A stretch of 36,140 bases of DNA from Chrysochromulina tobinii (GCA_001275005.1 JWZX01002597.1:1-36140), one strand, 5' to 3'. Counted from the first letter of the stretch, positions 1 to 8,231 are shown. Program-made: numbers and translations. The notes: generated by a model not told the origin, from the sequence alone.

Positions 1-2
1 GG

Positions 3-311
3 GTGACGGACGAGGCGGGCGCCGGCGCCGCTGCCCAAGGGGCGGGCCGCGGCGCTGGCGGTGGTCGTGGCTCGGGCGGCGCTGGCGGCGGCCGGGGTAG
101 CCGCGACGGCGGGAGTACGGCCGACACGTCGAATGGCCATGCCGCCAGCGGCGAGAACGGCCACGAGAAGGGCCACGAGAAGAAGCTATGGGTGCCTGAC
201 GGTGAGAGCGCCTCGTCGCGGCCGGTGAACAGCGTGCGGCGGCAACAGCGTGATCCCAAGGGAAGCAGCGCAACGCTCGATCCCAAGAAGGATCCGGACT
301 ATCGGCGTTGA
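3..311 (+). CDS. 3' end of a glycine-rich, low-complexity protein (partial)
   Basis: An open frame enters from the left edge and stops at TGA 309-311. It gives the last 102 residues of a protein whose start lies outside the window; the first in-frame codon is GTG, so this is not a start. The visible part begins with a Gly/Ala/Arg-rich stretch holding RGxGGGRGS-like repeats. A polar segment rich in Gly, His, Glu and Lys follows, then a basic tail ending KKDPDYRR. RGG/GAR-like tracts are common in RNA-binding proteins, but no folded domain is visible, so no function is assigned. Frame continuity and protein-like composition argue for coding; the identity is unknown. Confidence 0.45.
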   Translation: MTDEAGAGAAAQGAGRGAGGGRGSGGAGGGRGSRDGGSTADTSNGHAASGENGHEKGHEKKLWVPDGESASSRPVNSVRRQQRDPKGSSATLDPKKDPDYRR

Positions 312-1680
312 TCGCGTGCGTGAAGGGGGTCGACCCAGCTGCGCCCTTGAGCCATGCCCCTCAGCATGAGAGCCGTCGGCATGGTCAGGCCCCAGCGCTC
401 TGGCTGTGGGCCGGCTGCGGACCCTCCGGCAGTGGCTGCTGCCTGTTCGCCGCCACACGAGCGTCGCTCGCGACGGCGCCTCGAAACCACCACCTGTGGG
501 GAACCTGCGGGGACCTGCGCTACGGTCGTCACCGGCGACGTGAGAAGCTCCTGCCATCTCGCCGTGACGCTCGCTCTCCTCGAGCTCTTGCGGCGGCCGC
601 CAGGCGTTCCTGCCGCCGCCGCGGGGCCTTCTGTTGGATTAGCTCTTCTCTTCGGGGACATATCTTCGCATTCGCATCCATGTGTCGAATGATGCGCATT
701 GATGCGCGACGAGCACGAGGCCGTTGGCATTGCGGCTGACTGGCACGTGGCAGGGAGCTCGCGCGCACAACATCTCGCTTGCGCGCAACAGAGAAGCTGC
801 ACAGGAGCCGCGGAGCGTCGGCATCGCGCCCGCACGTCGCAGCGGACTTGGCGCGCCTTCAGCGCTTGGCTCTGTGGGATCGCTGGCCTGCCTCTAGGTA
901 AACGAAGGGGGTGGCGGGTCCTTGCTGACCTCCTTCATCGGACATGCGGGGCGGAGGGGATGGAGAGTCCTTGCGGGGGTTCTGCTCTGCTCATTCTATA
1001 CTCTTGTGGGCGGCTGTCGGGCGGACGAACACGACACGAACACGGATGCGGTGTGCCGACTGTCTCGGCGGCCGCCTCGGCCGTAGTGGGTCTGAAGTGG
1101 GTCTGCGGAATCTGGGCGTTTTGCGGTTAGGCCTCGGCGTGAGTTATGTAAACTTCTCACGCATGGGTTCTGTAGACACTATGTAAATGAGCCTCGAGCA
1201 TGACCGGCCTCGGTCAGCCGGTCCAATAAGAAGGGTAAACCCGCGGTGGGCGGACGCTCGAGCAGGGGCGGGGCGCGGGCTCGCACTCGCTCGCGGCCCG
1301 CGGGGCCGGCCGCTGAATGCACATGATTCCGGGATTATCGATGCGAATACATATATAAGCCGTGACATCTCCTCGACTCCGGCGTAATATCTCTGCATAT
1401 GGCTGTAGAAGTGGCAGGTGGATCGGGCAGGAGCGTGTTGAACGAGCTCCGTCACGATCGTCACCAGGAGAGGCATCACACATGCTTCGTCCGTTCTGAG
1501 ATTTAGATATGGGGAGAGCTCGTGCCGAATGATGACTGTAGTGTGGTCGGGTATCGTCTGAGAACGTATGAGATCCGAGGGTGCCACGCAGACCCCCGCC
1601 GTCATTGCCCCCGCACTGGACTTGACCGTCCAGGCGGCGACATGAGCGGCGCATCTTCGTCGTCCGCATCGCCACGCGCT
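312..1680. other. Intergenic region without a supported gene
   Basis: About 1.37 kb between the stop of the left partial gene and the stop of the minus-strand transporter. Several overlapping open frames exist on both strands, but their translations are Arg/Ala/Cys-rich with no recognisable motif, as expected of chance frames in GC-rich DNA. A TATATAAG sequence lies near 1351-1358 on the plus strand, with no convincing gene downstream of it. The two flanking genes converge here, so the region should hold both 3' UTRs. Confidence 0.5.
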
Positions 1681-2922
1681 TCACTGGTCACAGCCTTCTT
1701 CGGCTGCACTGTGGGGAAGCGGTTCGGGTACAGGCTCGGGCTCGAATACCTGCCCACATCGCGCACACGACGGGTCAGCGGTCAGCCGATCGTGGGCTGG
1801 GGCGGGAGGGTCCAGCGGTCGGCGCGTTGAGCCGCGCGCTGAGCTCGCGAGGCGGCGGCTGTGGCGGCTGCGGCGGCTGTGACGGCTGTGGCGGCGGCCG
1901 TGGCGGCTGCGGCGGCTGTGGCGGCAGTGGCGGCTGTGGCGGCAGCGCGGCGGCGGCGGTGGCGGCGCGGCGGCGGCGGTGGCGACGGGCGCGCACATCC
2001 AGATCGAGACAGCTGTGAGCGCCACACCAAACCCGAAGAGGAGCGTCGGCGTGAAGTCGAATAGGAATGTCGAGACGAAGCACGTGCACAGGATCGCGAG
2101 GACGGTCGCGAATGTTTTGAGTACGTTCCCGGCGAACTTGATCACAAAGGCCGTGAGCAACGCGCCCGCCACCTGCACCGCCACCACCGCCCATGTCGAC
2201 GGCTGGAAGCCTTGTAGCAGGCCGCCATCCGCGACCGCCTCTCGGTCTAATTGATAGATGGTGACCACCTGGAGAGGGATGGCGAATAGGCAGAGCTGCA
2301 CGTTCCGCATCCAGAGCGAGGATCCGCCCGAGGTGAACATTTTCTCGAGATACACGCCCGCGAAGCCCGAGAGCGTTGCCGCAGAGAGCGCTGCGCTCAC
2401 GCCGAGCATGGGACTTGCGCCTGTCGGGCTGGCCGACGACTTGGCATCCTGAGACTGGACAAGGACGACGCCTACGCTGAGCAGCGCGAACGAGGCCCAC
2501 TGGATCGGCTGGAAGGATTTGCCAAGGATCGCCACGGTGAACGCCGCAGTCGAGAGCGTCTTCGTCTGGTAAAGTACCTGCGCTGCGGCCGCCGAGAGGT
2601 TGGAGATGGCGACAAAAACAAGGTTATTCTGGATGGCGTAACAGAACGCTGGCACTCCGAGCTTGAGCGTCTCATTGCTCTCGATCCAGACGTGCTGCCG
2701 CAGTCCGGAAACAAAGCGTGACGGGCCCTCGAGCAACAGCATGGACAGACAGATCAACAACTTGCACACCTCCACCACGAGCACGACGACCGAGGTGAGG
2801 TAGAGTGCTCCATTCTCGTCGGGCTTGCGCGAGTAGCGCGTGACCACGAAGAGGCCGCTGTTTTGCACGACGATCCCTGCGAGCGACGCCCATTTGATGC
2901 GCTCGGCACGCGCGTCCGACAT
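1681..2922 (-). CDS. Nucleotide-sugar transporter, SLC35A/UDP-galactose transporter family
   Basis: A 413-residue multi-pass membrane protein expected to exchange nucleotide sugars for nucleoside monophosphates in the Golgi or ER membrane, supplying lumenal glycosyltransferases. Family landmarks: AIQNNLVFVAISNL (residues ~96-109), then YQTKTLSTA (~118-126), GVYLEKMF plus LWMRNVQL (~189-210), and AGALLTAFVIKFAGNVLKTFAT (~252-273). Hydrophobic segments alternate from residue ~11 to ~310. The substrate cannot be read from the sequence. The frame is open upstream to an ATG at 3015, but the ATG at 2922 (MSDARAERIKWASLAG) starts just before the first membrane segment and matches usual family length, so I prefer it. 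Odd feature: a tail of about 100 residues follows the last membrane segment, with poly-Pro, His/Arg/Ser repeats and an acidic end. The His/Arg/Ser part is encoded by a GGC/GGT trinucleotide-rich array. Head-to-head with the LpxB-like gene. Confidence 0.88.
   Translation of the reverse strand: MSDARAERIKWASLAGIVVQNSGLFVVTRYSRKPDENGALYLTSVVVLVVEVCKLLICLSMLLLEGPSRFVSGLRQHVWIESNETLKLGVPAFCYAIQNNLVFVAISNLSAAAAQVLYQTKTLSTAAFTVAILGKSFQPIQWASFALLSVGVVLVQSQDAKSSASPTGASPMLGVSAALSAATLSGFAGVYLEKMFTSGGSSLWMRNVQLCLFAIPLQVVTIYQLDREAVADGGLLQGFQPSTWAVVAVQVAGALLTAFVIKFAGNVLKTFATVLAILCTCFVSTFLFDFTPTLLFGFGVALTAVSIWMCAPVATAAAAPPPPPPRCRHSRHCRHSRRSRHGRRHSRHSRRSRHSRRLASSARGSTRRPLDPPAPAHDRLTADPSCARCGQVFEPEPVPEPLPHSAAEEGCDQ
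1851..1985. repeat. GGC-rich trinucleotide array inside the transporter 3' coding end
   Basis: The plus strand reads as repeated GGCGGCTGTGGCGGC-like units for about 135 bp. On the coding (minus) strand it gives CGCCACAGCCGC-type codons, hence the His-Ser-Arg-Arg repeat tail of the transporter. All frames are open through it, giving spurious poly-Gly and poly-Ala frames on the other strand. Such an array is prone to length change. Confidence 0.8.
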
Positions 2923-3065
2923 TGGCCGACGGAGGGGCGATTCCGAACTTCCCCCAACCCTCGGACTCCAGAGACATCCCTTTGGCCTCATTTTCCTGGG
3001 GACAAATCGCCACACTCTGTGTTTCGCCGCACCTGAAAGTTCATCTGAACGCCGTCCTGGCAGAC
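2923..3065. promoter_or_regulatory. Shared spacer between divergent transporter and LpxB-like genes
   Basis: Between the preferred ATG of the minus-strand transporter (2922) and the ATG of the plus-strand LpxB-like gene (3066) lie 143 bp. Both 5' ends must be controlled from here or from inside the neighbouring gene, so a bidirectional promoter is inferred. No TATA box or other defined element was recognised. Confidence 0.4.
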
Positions 3066-4578
3066 ATGCTCCGCCGACGACCGGCTCCGCTCGTCTACTT
3101 GCTTGCGGGCGAGCCCTCGGGAGACGCGATCGGCGCGCTCCTCATGGCGGCCCTGCGGCGCGAGTATGGCGCACCGCTGCGTTTCGCCGGCGTCGGAGGC
3201 AGTCGGATGACCTCAGCTGGCCTTCGCTCGCTCTTCCCAATGTCAGACTTGACGGTGATGGGCTTTGCAGAGCTTGTACCGGCGCTCCCACGCCTCGCGA
3301 TGCGGCTAATACAGACTGTTTTAGCCGTGCGTGCCGACACGCCGCACATGGTGGTGGGCATCGATTCCAAGGGCTTCAACCTGCGGGTGCTCCGCCACCT
3401 GTCCTCGGCTCGGCGATCACGCACGCCGTCGGCCACGGACGACAAGCAGCCGACGCCGATTCTCGTGCAGTACGTAGCGCCCTCGGCGTGGGCATTTGCC
3501 GACGCGCCGCAGCGTGCTGCGCGGCTGGCGGAGACGGTGCGCCTCGACGAGCTGCTCGTTCTGCTGCCATTTGAAGCCCCACTCTATCAATCGGCTGGGA
3601 TCCGATGCACCTTCGTCGGCCACCCGGCACTCGAGCCGGAAGGAGAAGGGGCACAGGAGCGTTTTCCTCACGGCGGCAGCTCTTCAGACGATGTCTCCTC
3701 GACAGTGCCACCACCACTGCCAGCCCAAGCGTCGTCCCAAGCGTCGTCAGCCCTGTGCGTGCTGCCGGGCAGTCGGCCTCACGAGATCGAAGCTAACCTT
3801 CCGTTGATGCTCCAGGCAGCGGAGCTGATCGCCGTCGAGGTTGCGGCGCGCGCCGATCGCAGCGGTTCGAGCGCCGAATTGAGCGCCCACGAGAGCGCCC
3901 AGGAGCCACTCGCCACAGGCATCATTGATCATCTGCTCCTGCCAGTGCCGCTGTCGTTGCATGACGCGGTCGAGGCACATTTGCGCGCACGGCCGCCTGG
4001 TTCGTTGCGTGCCCAGGTCCTGCAAGACAGCGAGCGACACCGTGCATACGCGCACTCTCGGCTGGCGATCGCGTGCTGCGGTACGGTCAACGTGGAGCTG
4101 GCACGCGCTCGCGTGCCGCAGGTGAGTCTCGTCAATTGCCTCTGATTGCCTCTGATTGCCTCTGATTGCCTCTGATTGCCTCTGATTCGCAAGCGACGTG
4201 CCGCAGGTGGCGGTCTATCGCTCGTCCCGGCTGACCTCGTGGTTCGTACGCCATATCCTCCGTCCGAGCACGCCGTATGCCACGCTGCCCAACATCCTCC
4301 AAGGCCTCCTCCACGGCCGCGTGCGCGCAGCCGAGGGTCAAGAAGAGGTCCGCCGACGGATCCCCGAGTTGCTCTTCGAGGCCTGCACCGCGGAGGCCAT
4401 TGCGCGCGAAGTGGTGCGGTTGCTACGGGACCCGCGCGAGGCTCAGGCTCAGGTGGACGCTGCCTCCGATGCCGTCGGGGAGCTTGTCACGAGAGACGAG
4501 GAAGGTCGGGTGCGCTCGCCCGCCACTGTCGCTGCTCGGGCTCTGCTCCGACACTTGCCGCCGGTGACCTATCCGTAG
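3066..4578 (+). CDS. lpxB: Lipid-A-disaccharide synthase-like glycosyltransferase (LpxB, GT19), two exons
   Basis: Exons 3066-4121 and 4207-4578 join in phase 0 to give 475 residues. In bacteria LpxB condenses UDP-2,3-diacylglucosamine with lipid X to form the tetra-acyl disaccharide of lipid A. Plants keep mitochondrial homologues making lipid-A-like molecules. Family blocks are clear: LLAGEPSGDAIGA (~12-24), VMGFAEL (~64-70), VVGIDSKGFN (~96-105), YVAPSAWAF (~136-144), FVGHP (~183-187), VLPGSRPHEIEANLP (~232-246), and across the splice junction CCGTVNVELARARVPQ/VAVYR, then LPNILQG. Bacterial enzymes are about 380 residues; the excess here is Ser/Pro/Glu-rich loops at ~190-230 and ~270-290. 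The ATG at 3066 is the first in frame. An organelle leader is not obvious, so an upstream exon is possible. The final part of the enzyme needs removal of intron 4122-4206, which has in-frame stops. Confidence 0.85.
4122..4206 (+). other. Intron of the LpxB-like gene, flanked by a direct repeat
   Basis: An 85-bp GT...AG intron (GTGAGT donor, CCGCAG acceptor) in phase 0. It is required because the frame stops inside it while the conserved C-terminus resumes at 4207. The 13-bp sequence CGTGCCGCAGGTG occurs at 4112-4124 and again at 4197-4209. The first copy carries the donor AG|GT and the second the acceptor AG|GT. Most of the interior is a tandem repeat. Confidence 0.88.
4135..4184. repeat. 10-bp minisatellite (ATTGCCTCTG x5) within the LpxB intron
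   Basis: Five perfect head-to-tail copies of ATTGCCTCTG, followed by a partial ATT before the acceptor region. The array makes up more than half the intron and carries stop codons in the exon frame. Confidence 0.95.
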
Positions 4579-4675
4579 CGCGCGCTGGTTTAAGTTCAGT
4601 GTTGGCACGTGGGTTTAAACACTAACGCAAGCTGATTATGCGTGCATGCATGGCCTAGCGCACATTGCACGCTCT

Positions 4676-5062
4676 TCATTGAGCCGTCGGGTTCATGAGC
4701 TGGATTGCAACGAGCGCTTGCCGCAGCTCGTCAATCTGCTGCTTGATTGTTTGATTGCGCCCCGCAAGCGCTGTTCGCAACCGCTGCCGCTCCTCCAGCA
4801 ATGACTCTATCTCGGGCGTAGGCGCCGTGTTGCTGGTCGGCAATCGTGAAACTTCCCTGCCTGCCTCATCGAGCGCCTCTGCTGCATTGCACACTGTCGT
4901 CCACTGCGCCTCGAACTCGGCCTGAAGGGCCTGCAACCTGCTCACGAGAGCGGTGTCGTCGTCGGTACCCACGCTGCGCACCACTGTGAGCAACGCCGAT
5001 GCTCCCTGAACGATTGCGCTGACGCTCTGCTCTGCGGCGGCTGCAGAGGACCCCGACAGCAT
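4676..5062 (-). CDS. Small coiled-coil protein, possible Mediator subunit 30 (MED30-like)
   Basis: A 128-residue, single-exon acidic protein that is mostly helical by composition. The N-terminal half (SIVQGASALL-type, then LVSRLQALQAEFEAQW) and the C-terminal half (ESLLEERQRL, then RNQTIKQQIDELRQALVAIQ) look like two coiled-coil helices joined by a Pro/Thr-rich linker at ~75-85. The last helix, with an Arg-Asn-Gln start, an IDxLR core and a hydrophobic end, resembles the C-terminal helix of MED30. MED30 sits in the head of Mediator and helps couple transcription factors to RNA polymerase II. The match is a short pattern from memory, so another coiled-coil protein is equally possible. It is divergent from the helicase, with about 100-130 bp between start codons. 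Confidence 0.45.
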   Translation of the reverse strand: MLSGSSAAAAEQSVSAIVQGASALLTVVRSVGTDDDTALVSRLQALQAEFEAQWTTVCNAAEALDEAGREVSRLPTSNTAPTPEIESLLEERQRLRTALAGRNQTIKQQIDELRQALVAIQLMNPTAQ

Positions 5063-5159
5063 TTCGAACGCAAGTTCGCGAAAAGGAAAGCTCGGAATGC
5101 TTCGTGAAGGGAATTGACGAGAAGTGGTGAGATTTTAGGTTTTGTGCTTGTGGAACGTG

Positions 5160-7240
5160 ATGATGAGATTGATGACGCCGATGATGACGTCGCCCATGCT
5201 GAGACGTCCAGCGACCCTCTTCCTACTCCTCGCGTGTTGGCTCCACGCCTCGCCAGCGCTGCGATTCGCTCCACGTGTTGGACAGCTTCGGCTCTGCGCT
5301 GATGGTAGCAGCAGCAGCTTTGCTGATTTGATACCATCGCTACCCGCCGTCGTGACACTTGCGCTTTCTGCACGCGGCGTGACCACGCCAACGCCGATCC
5401 AGGAGGCGGCCCTTGCGCGGGCCTTCGCTGGAGAGAGCTTGCTGCTTCACGCTGAGACTGGGAGCGGCAAGTCTCTTGCGTTTCTGCTTCCGACGCTTGC
5501 GCGACTGGGCCTTGCTGGATTGGTCGACGTGCCCGCCGAGCTGACGCAGGCCAAGGTGCTCATCATCACCCCGACGCGTGAGCTCGGCGTCCAATTGTGA
5601 GCTGTGCCGCTCGCCACGGACCAGGTGATCCCATTCTGCTTGGCGCCTTGCTTCTGATCGCTTGCCGCGCGCCTCCCTCTTGTCGCAGGGCCAACGAGGC
5701 GGCGCTCGTGTTGCCTGCGGCAGGTGCGGTGCAAATCGTCGCCATCGGGGCCACGCCCCCTGCGGCCGCGCTACTAGGGGCGTCCGTGATCACGTGCACC
5801 GCGCCCGAGCTGCTTGCGCTGCTTCGGTCCGAAGGCGAAGGCGTGGCGGGCGTCGTCGACGCGGTGCTTTCACAAGTACGGGTTCTCATCATGGACGAGC
5901 TCGACATGCTGTTGCCCGTGAGTTCGACCTACGGCATCAACGCGGCGAAGCGCAAGAAGACCGAGAACAAGAAGGGGAGCGAGGTGTCGCCTGCGGAGGA
6001 GCTAGTCCGCCTCGTCCTCGAGGCGAGCTCCGCGGCCGACCTGCAGGTCGCAGCCTCAGCGACGGCAAACCCTAACCCTCACCCTAAACCCTAACTCTAA
6101 CCCAAACCCGAACCCTAACCCGACCTGCAGGTCCTCGCAGCTTCAGCGACGGTGAGCCGGCCGACAAGGCTCAAGCTCGCGCGCGTGCTCCGACGAGACC
6201 CCCTTGGCAGATGGTACGACGCGCCGCCGGAGATGGTGCGCTCAACTGAGCTGGAGCAGTTGGACCTCTCGACGGTGCCGCGCGCGGTCGTCATCCCGCG
6301 CGAGATCAGTCACTACTACGTGCGCCTGGACGCCTCCGTCAAGCTGCGTCGCATCCTGCCCAAGGCGGCCGCGCGACCCGTCTCCAAACGGCGGCAGACC
6401 CTCAAGCAGAAGCGCACAGCCAAGCTGGCAGCACAGAAGGCGACGCGCGGGCAACCGGCTGAAGGCGACATCCACCCGCTCTTCACAAGCCTCGAGGCCG
6501 CCCACAGCGCCCTCGACCCCTCGTCCGCCCTCGTCTTCCTCTGTCGCTCTTCAGGCCTCACCGTGCGTCGTGCGGCGCGCGAGCTGCGAGAGCTCGGCCT
6601 ACCAGCTCTCGCGCTACACGAGGCCATCGGTCTCGAGCACTCCACGGACGAGCTGGGTAGCTGGGGCACGGCAGAGGGCGCTGAGGGCGCCGAGAGCGCC
6701 ACCAGCCGCACCCGTGCTACGCGGAGCACAGCCGAGAGCGTCACCAGCGGCACCCTTGCTACGCGGACCACAGCCGAGGTCGACACGAGCTCCGCACTCC
6801 TCTCCCGCCATCGCGCTATCTCTTCTGCCTTCAGCTCGCGCGTGAGCCCTGGCGCCGATGGTACTGGCGCTGCTGCCGCGTCGTCCACAGTGCCGTCCGC
6901 GCTGGTCGAGCGCCGTGACGAGCGCACGCCGCTGCTCATCACCTTTGAGGACATGGCTCGTGGTCTGCACTTCGAGGCTGTCGAGACGGTCTTCATCCTC
7001 GGAATGCCCGACTCGCCGGCGACGTACCTCCACCTGGCCGGGCGTACCGGCAGGCAGGGGCGCAAGGGCAGCGTGGTCACCGTGTGCCCTGGCGCCGCGT
7101 TCGAGCAGCTGCTCAGCTGGAGCCAGCGGCTCGGCGGTATCCGCTTCGAGGAGCTTGCGGCGGACGAGGCGGCGGACGAGGCGGCGGATGACGAGGCGGC
7201 TGATGACGAGGCGGCTGAGGAGGAGGACTCATCCCCGTAG
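5160..7240 (+). CDS. DEAD-box ATP-dependent RNA helicase, three exons, organelle-type leader
   Basis: Exons 5160-5596, 5689-6046 and 6131-7240 give about 634 residues. DEAD-box enzymes use ATP to unwind RNA or remodel RNA-protein complexes. Motifs in order: Q motif GVTTPTPIQ, motif I AETGSGKS, Ia PTRELGVQ, motif II DELD (not DEAD), motif III SAT at the exon 2/3 join, then in the second RecA domain ALVFLCRSS, motif V EDMARGLHFEAVETV and motif VI HLAGRTGRQG (the Arg usually after His is Leu). The N-terminus has a Leu-rich stretch LFLLLACWLHASPALRFAP that fits a signal peptide plus transit-type sequence, suggesting import into a complex plastid. ATGs at 5181, 5184 and 5196 are start alternatives, and 5196 (MLRRPATLFLLL) gives the best leader. 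A Ser/Thr/Ala-rich imperfect repeat interrupts the second domain (genome ~6670-6790), and the C-terminus is an acidic Ala/Glu/Asp repeat. The frame outside the introns is unbroken. Confidence 0.85.
5597..5688 (+). other. Helicase intron 1
   Basis: A 92-bp intron with donor GTGAGC and acceptor TTGTCGCAG after a pyrimidine-rich run, phase 2. Joining TT and G restores Leu between motif Ia (PTRELGVQ) and ANEAALVL; the unspliced frame stops immediately at TGA. Unlike intron 2, it shows no flanking direct repeat and no internal tandem repeat, so it serves as the ordinary comparison. Confidence 0.85.
6047..6130 (+). other. Helicase intron 2, telomere-like, flanked by a coding duplication
   Basis: An 84-bp intron, phase 0, CAG|GTC at the donor and CTGCAG|GTC at the acceptor. 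The flanking exon sequence is duplicated: 6037-6065 (CGACCTGCAGGTC then GCAGCCTCAGCGACGG) recurs at 6121-6152 with one substitution and a CTC insertion. Both copies encode the motif III context (QVAASAT and QVLAASAT). Splicing keeps only the second, which runs directly into VSRPTRLKLARVL. The first copy runs into telomere-like repeats and a stop at 6092-6094. Confidence 0.85.
6068..6120. repeat. Telomere-like CCCTAA/CCCTAAA repeats inside helicase intron 2
   Basis: About eight degenerate copies of CCCTAA or CCCTAAA, with variants such as CCCTCA, CTCTAA, CCCAAA and CCCGAA. TTAGGG and TTTAGGG are the commonest eukaryotic telomere units. Here the array lies well inside a gene-rich region, between two copies of an exon segment, so it is an interstitial telomeric sequence. 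Confidence 0.9.
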
Positions 7241-8231
7241 GAGTCGAAGACGAAGAGTGAACGACGGTGTGGCGTCTCTGAAGAGTGTGGGTCAAGTTGG
7301 GGTCGAAGGAGCTCGTTCCGCGGCGGCTACGCGGCGGCGGCATCCGTGATCCGATCAGCGATCTCGTCTGACGACCGATTATGGATTCTCTCTGAAGGAC
7401 AGGGATTCGAGCGCGCGACGACGTGAATGATTAACTCGCGTCTCGAGTCCGGTGCAAAATCCGCTCGCTTTTCCCGGCGGGACGGCGAAGTTGAAGAACC
7501 GTTGTAATTAATACGAGTTGTTATAACGAATTAACATAATCGGTCTTATTAAGTTACACTTCTACTGACTACTCAGTTTAAGTTACTACTCCTACTGCGT
7601 ACGTGCGTACTGGTTTCTATTCGACAGTTAACACTCGGTCCTTCCACCGCTCCGCTCGAATGACCGGAATGAGGTACCGCTGCGAACCCGCGGAACGCGG
7701 CCCGGAACCGGGCCGGCGGGGTGGCGCGTGGGTGCGTGCTTTGTCCATTGATATGCCATATGGCTTTGTCGCGCCTCGGGCTCGGCACGGCACGCGGGGG
7801 TTCGGTCCGCGTCCCCGGCGCGGGACGCATGTTCGGACCGGACGGTTTCGGGGGGAGAGGCCTCCCCGAACGGCGGTCTGTGCACTGTGGTCTGCCCGGG
7901 AGAGACTGTCGACAGACCGTAGGGATGTGCGCCCTTTTTTCAAACGCGTCCGCCGCGCGTCGCCCCTCGTTAACGCCCTTTCCGCTTTCGCCGTTGGCGG
8001 GGTCAACGCCACCCTTTCCCCATGCCTTACACATGCATATATCCGGCTCAGGCTTAGTATTCGCTGCCATCGCACTCGGCATATATTTCTGCTCCTGCAC
8101 GGCCTGCTCCTGCGCGGCCTGCTCCTGCGCGGCCTGCTCCTGCGCGGCCTGTCAGGACGATCTACCTCGCTTATGATGGGGGGGCGACCCCCCAGACTCC
8201 GCTCTCCCTTCGTTTCCCTCATCCCAGTATG
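7241..8231. other. Intergenic region between the convergent helicase and kinase genes
   Basis: Nearly 1 kb holding the 3' ends of two convergent genes. Around 7500-7630 there is an unusually AT-rich patch (TTGTAATTAATACGAG and similar) against the GC-rich background. A perfect inverted repeat CGGCCCGG-AA-CCGGGCCG lies at 7698-7715. A 15-bp tandem repeat lies at 8091-8150. Long overlapping frames on both strands give Arg/Pro-rich translations with no motif, so I call no gene. Confidence 0.5.
8091..8150. repeat. 15-bp tandem repeat, four copies
   Basis: Four head-to-tail copies of GCTCCTGCRCGGCCT; the first has A and the others G at the variable base. It is intergenic and about 80 bp beyond the kinase stop codon, so it may lie in that gene's 3' UTR or downstream flank. 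Confidence 0.95.

Noticed and set aside
1351-1358. TATATAAG as a promoter
   Set aside because: No credible gene starts downstream on the plus strand within several hundred bases, so it is noted but not called.
2922-3065. N-terminal extension of LpxB from 2922
   Set aside because: The frame opens with TTG and has no ATG before 3066; the extension overlaps the divergent spacer and lacks a clear leader.
4135-4184. ATTGCCTCTG array as a CRISPR-like repeat
   Set aside because: Units are 10 bp, contiguous and without spacers, inside a spliceosomal intron; it is a minisatellite.
6068-6120. Telomere-like repeats as a chromosome end
   Set aside because: Coding sequence of the same gene continues in frame on both sides, so this is an interstitial array and not a terminus.
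7400-7425. GGGATTCGAGCGC resembling a tRNA B box on the minus strand
   Set aside because: No cloverleaf can be drawn with the neighbouring sequence.
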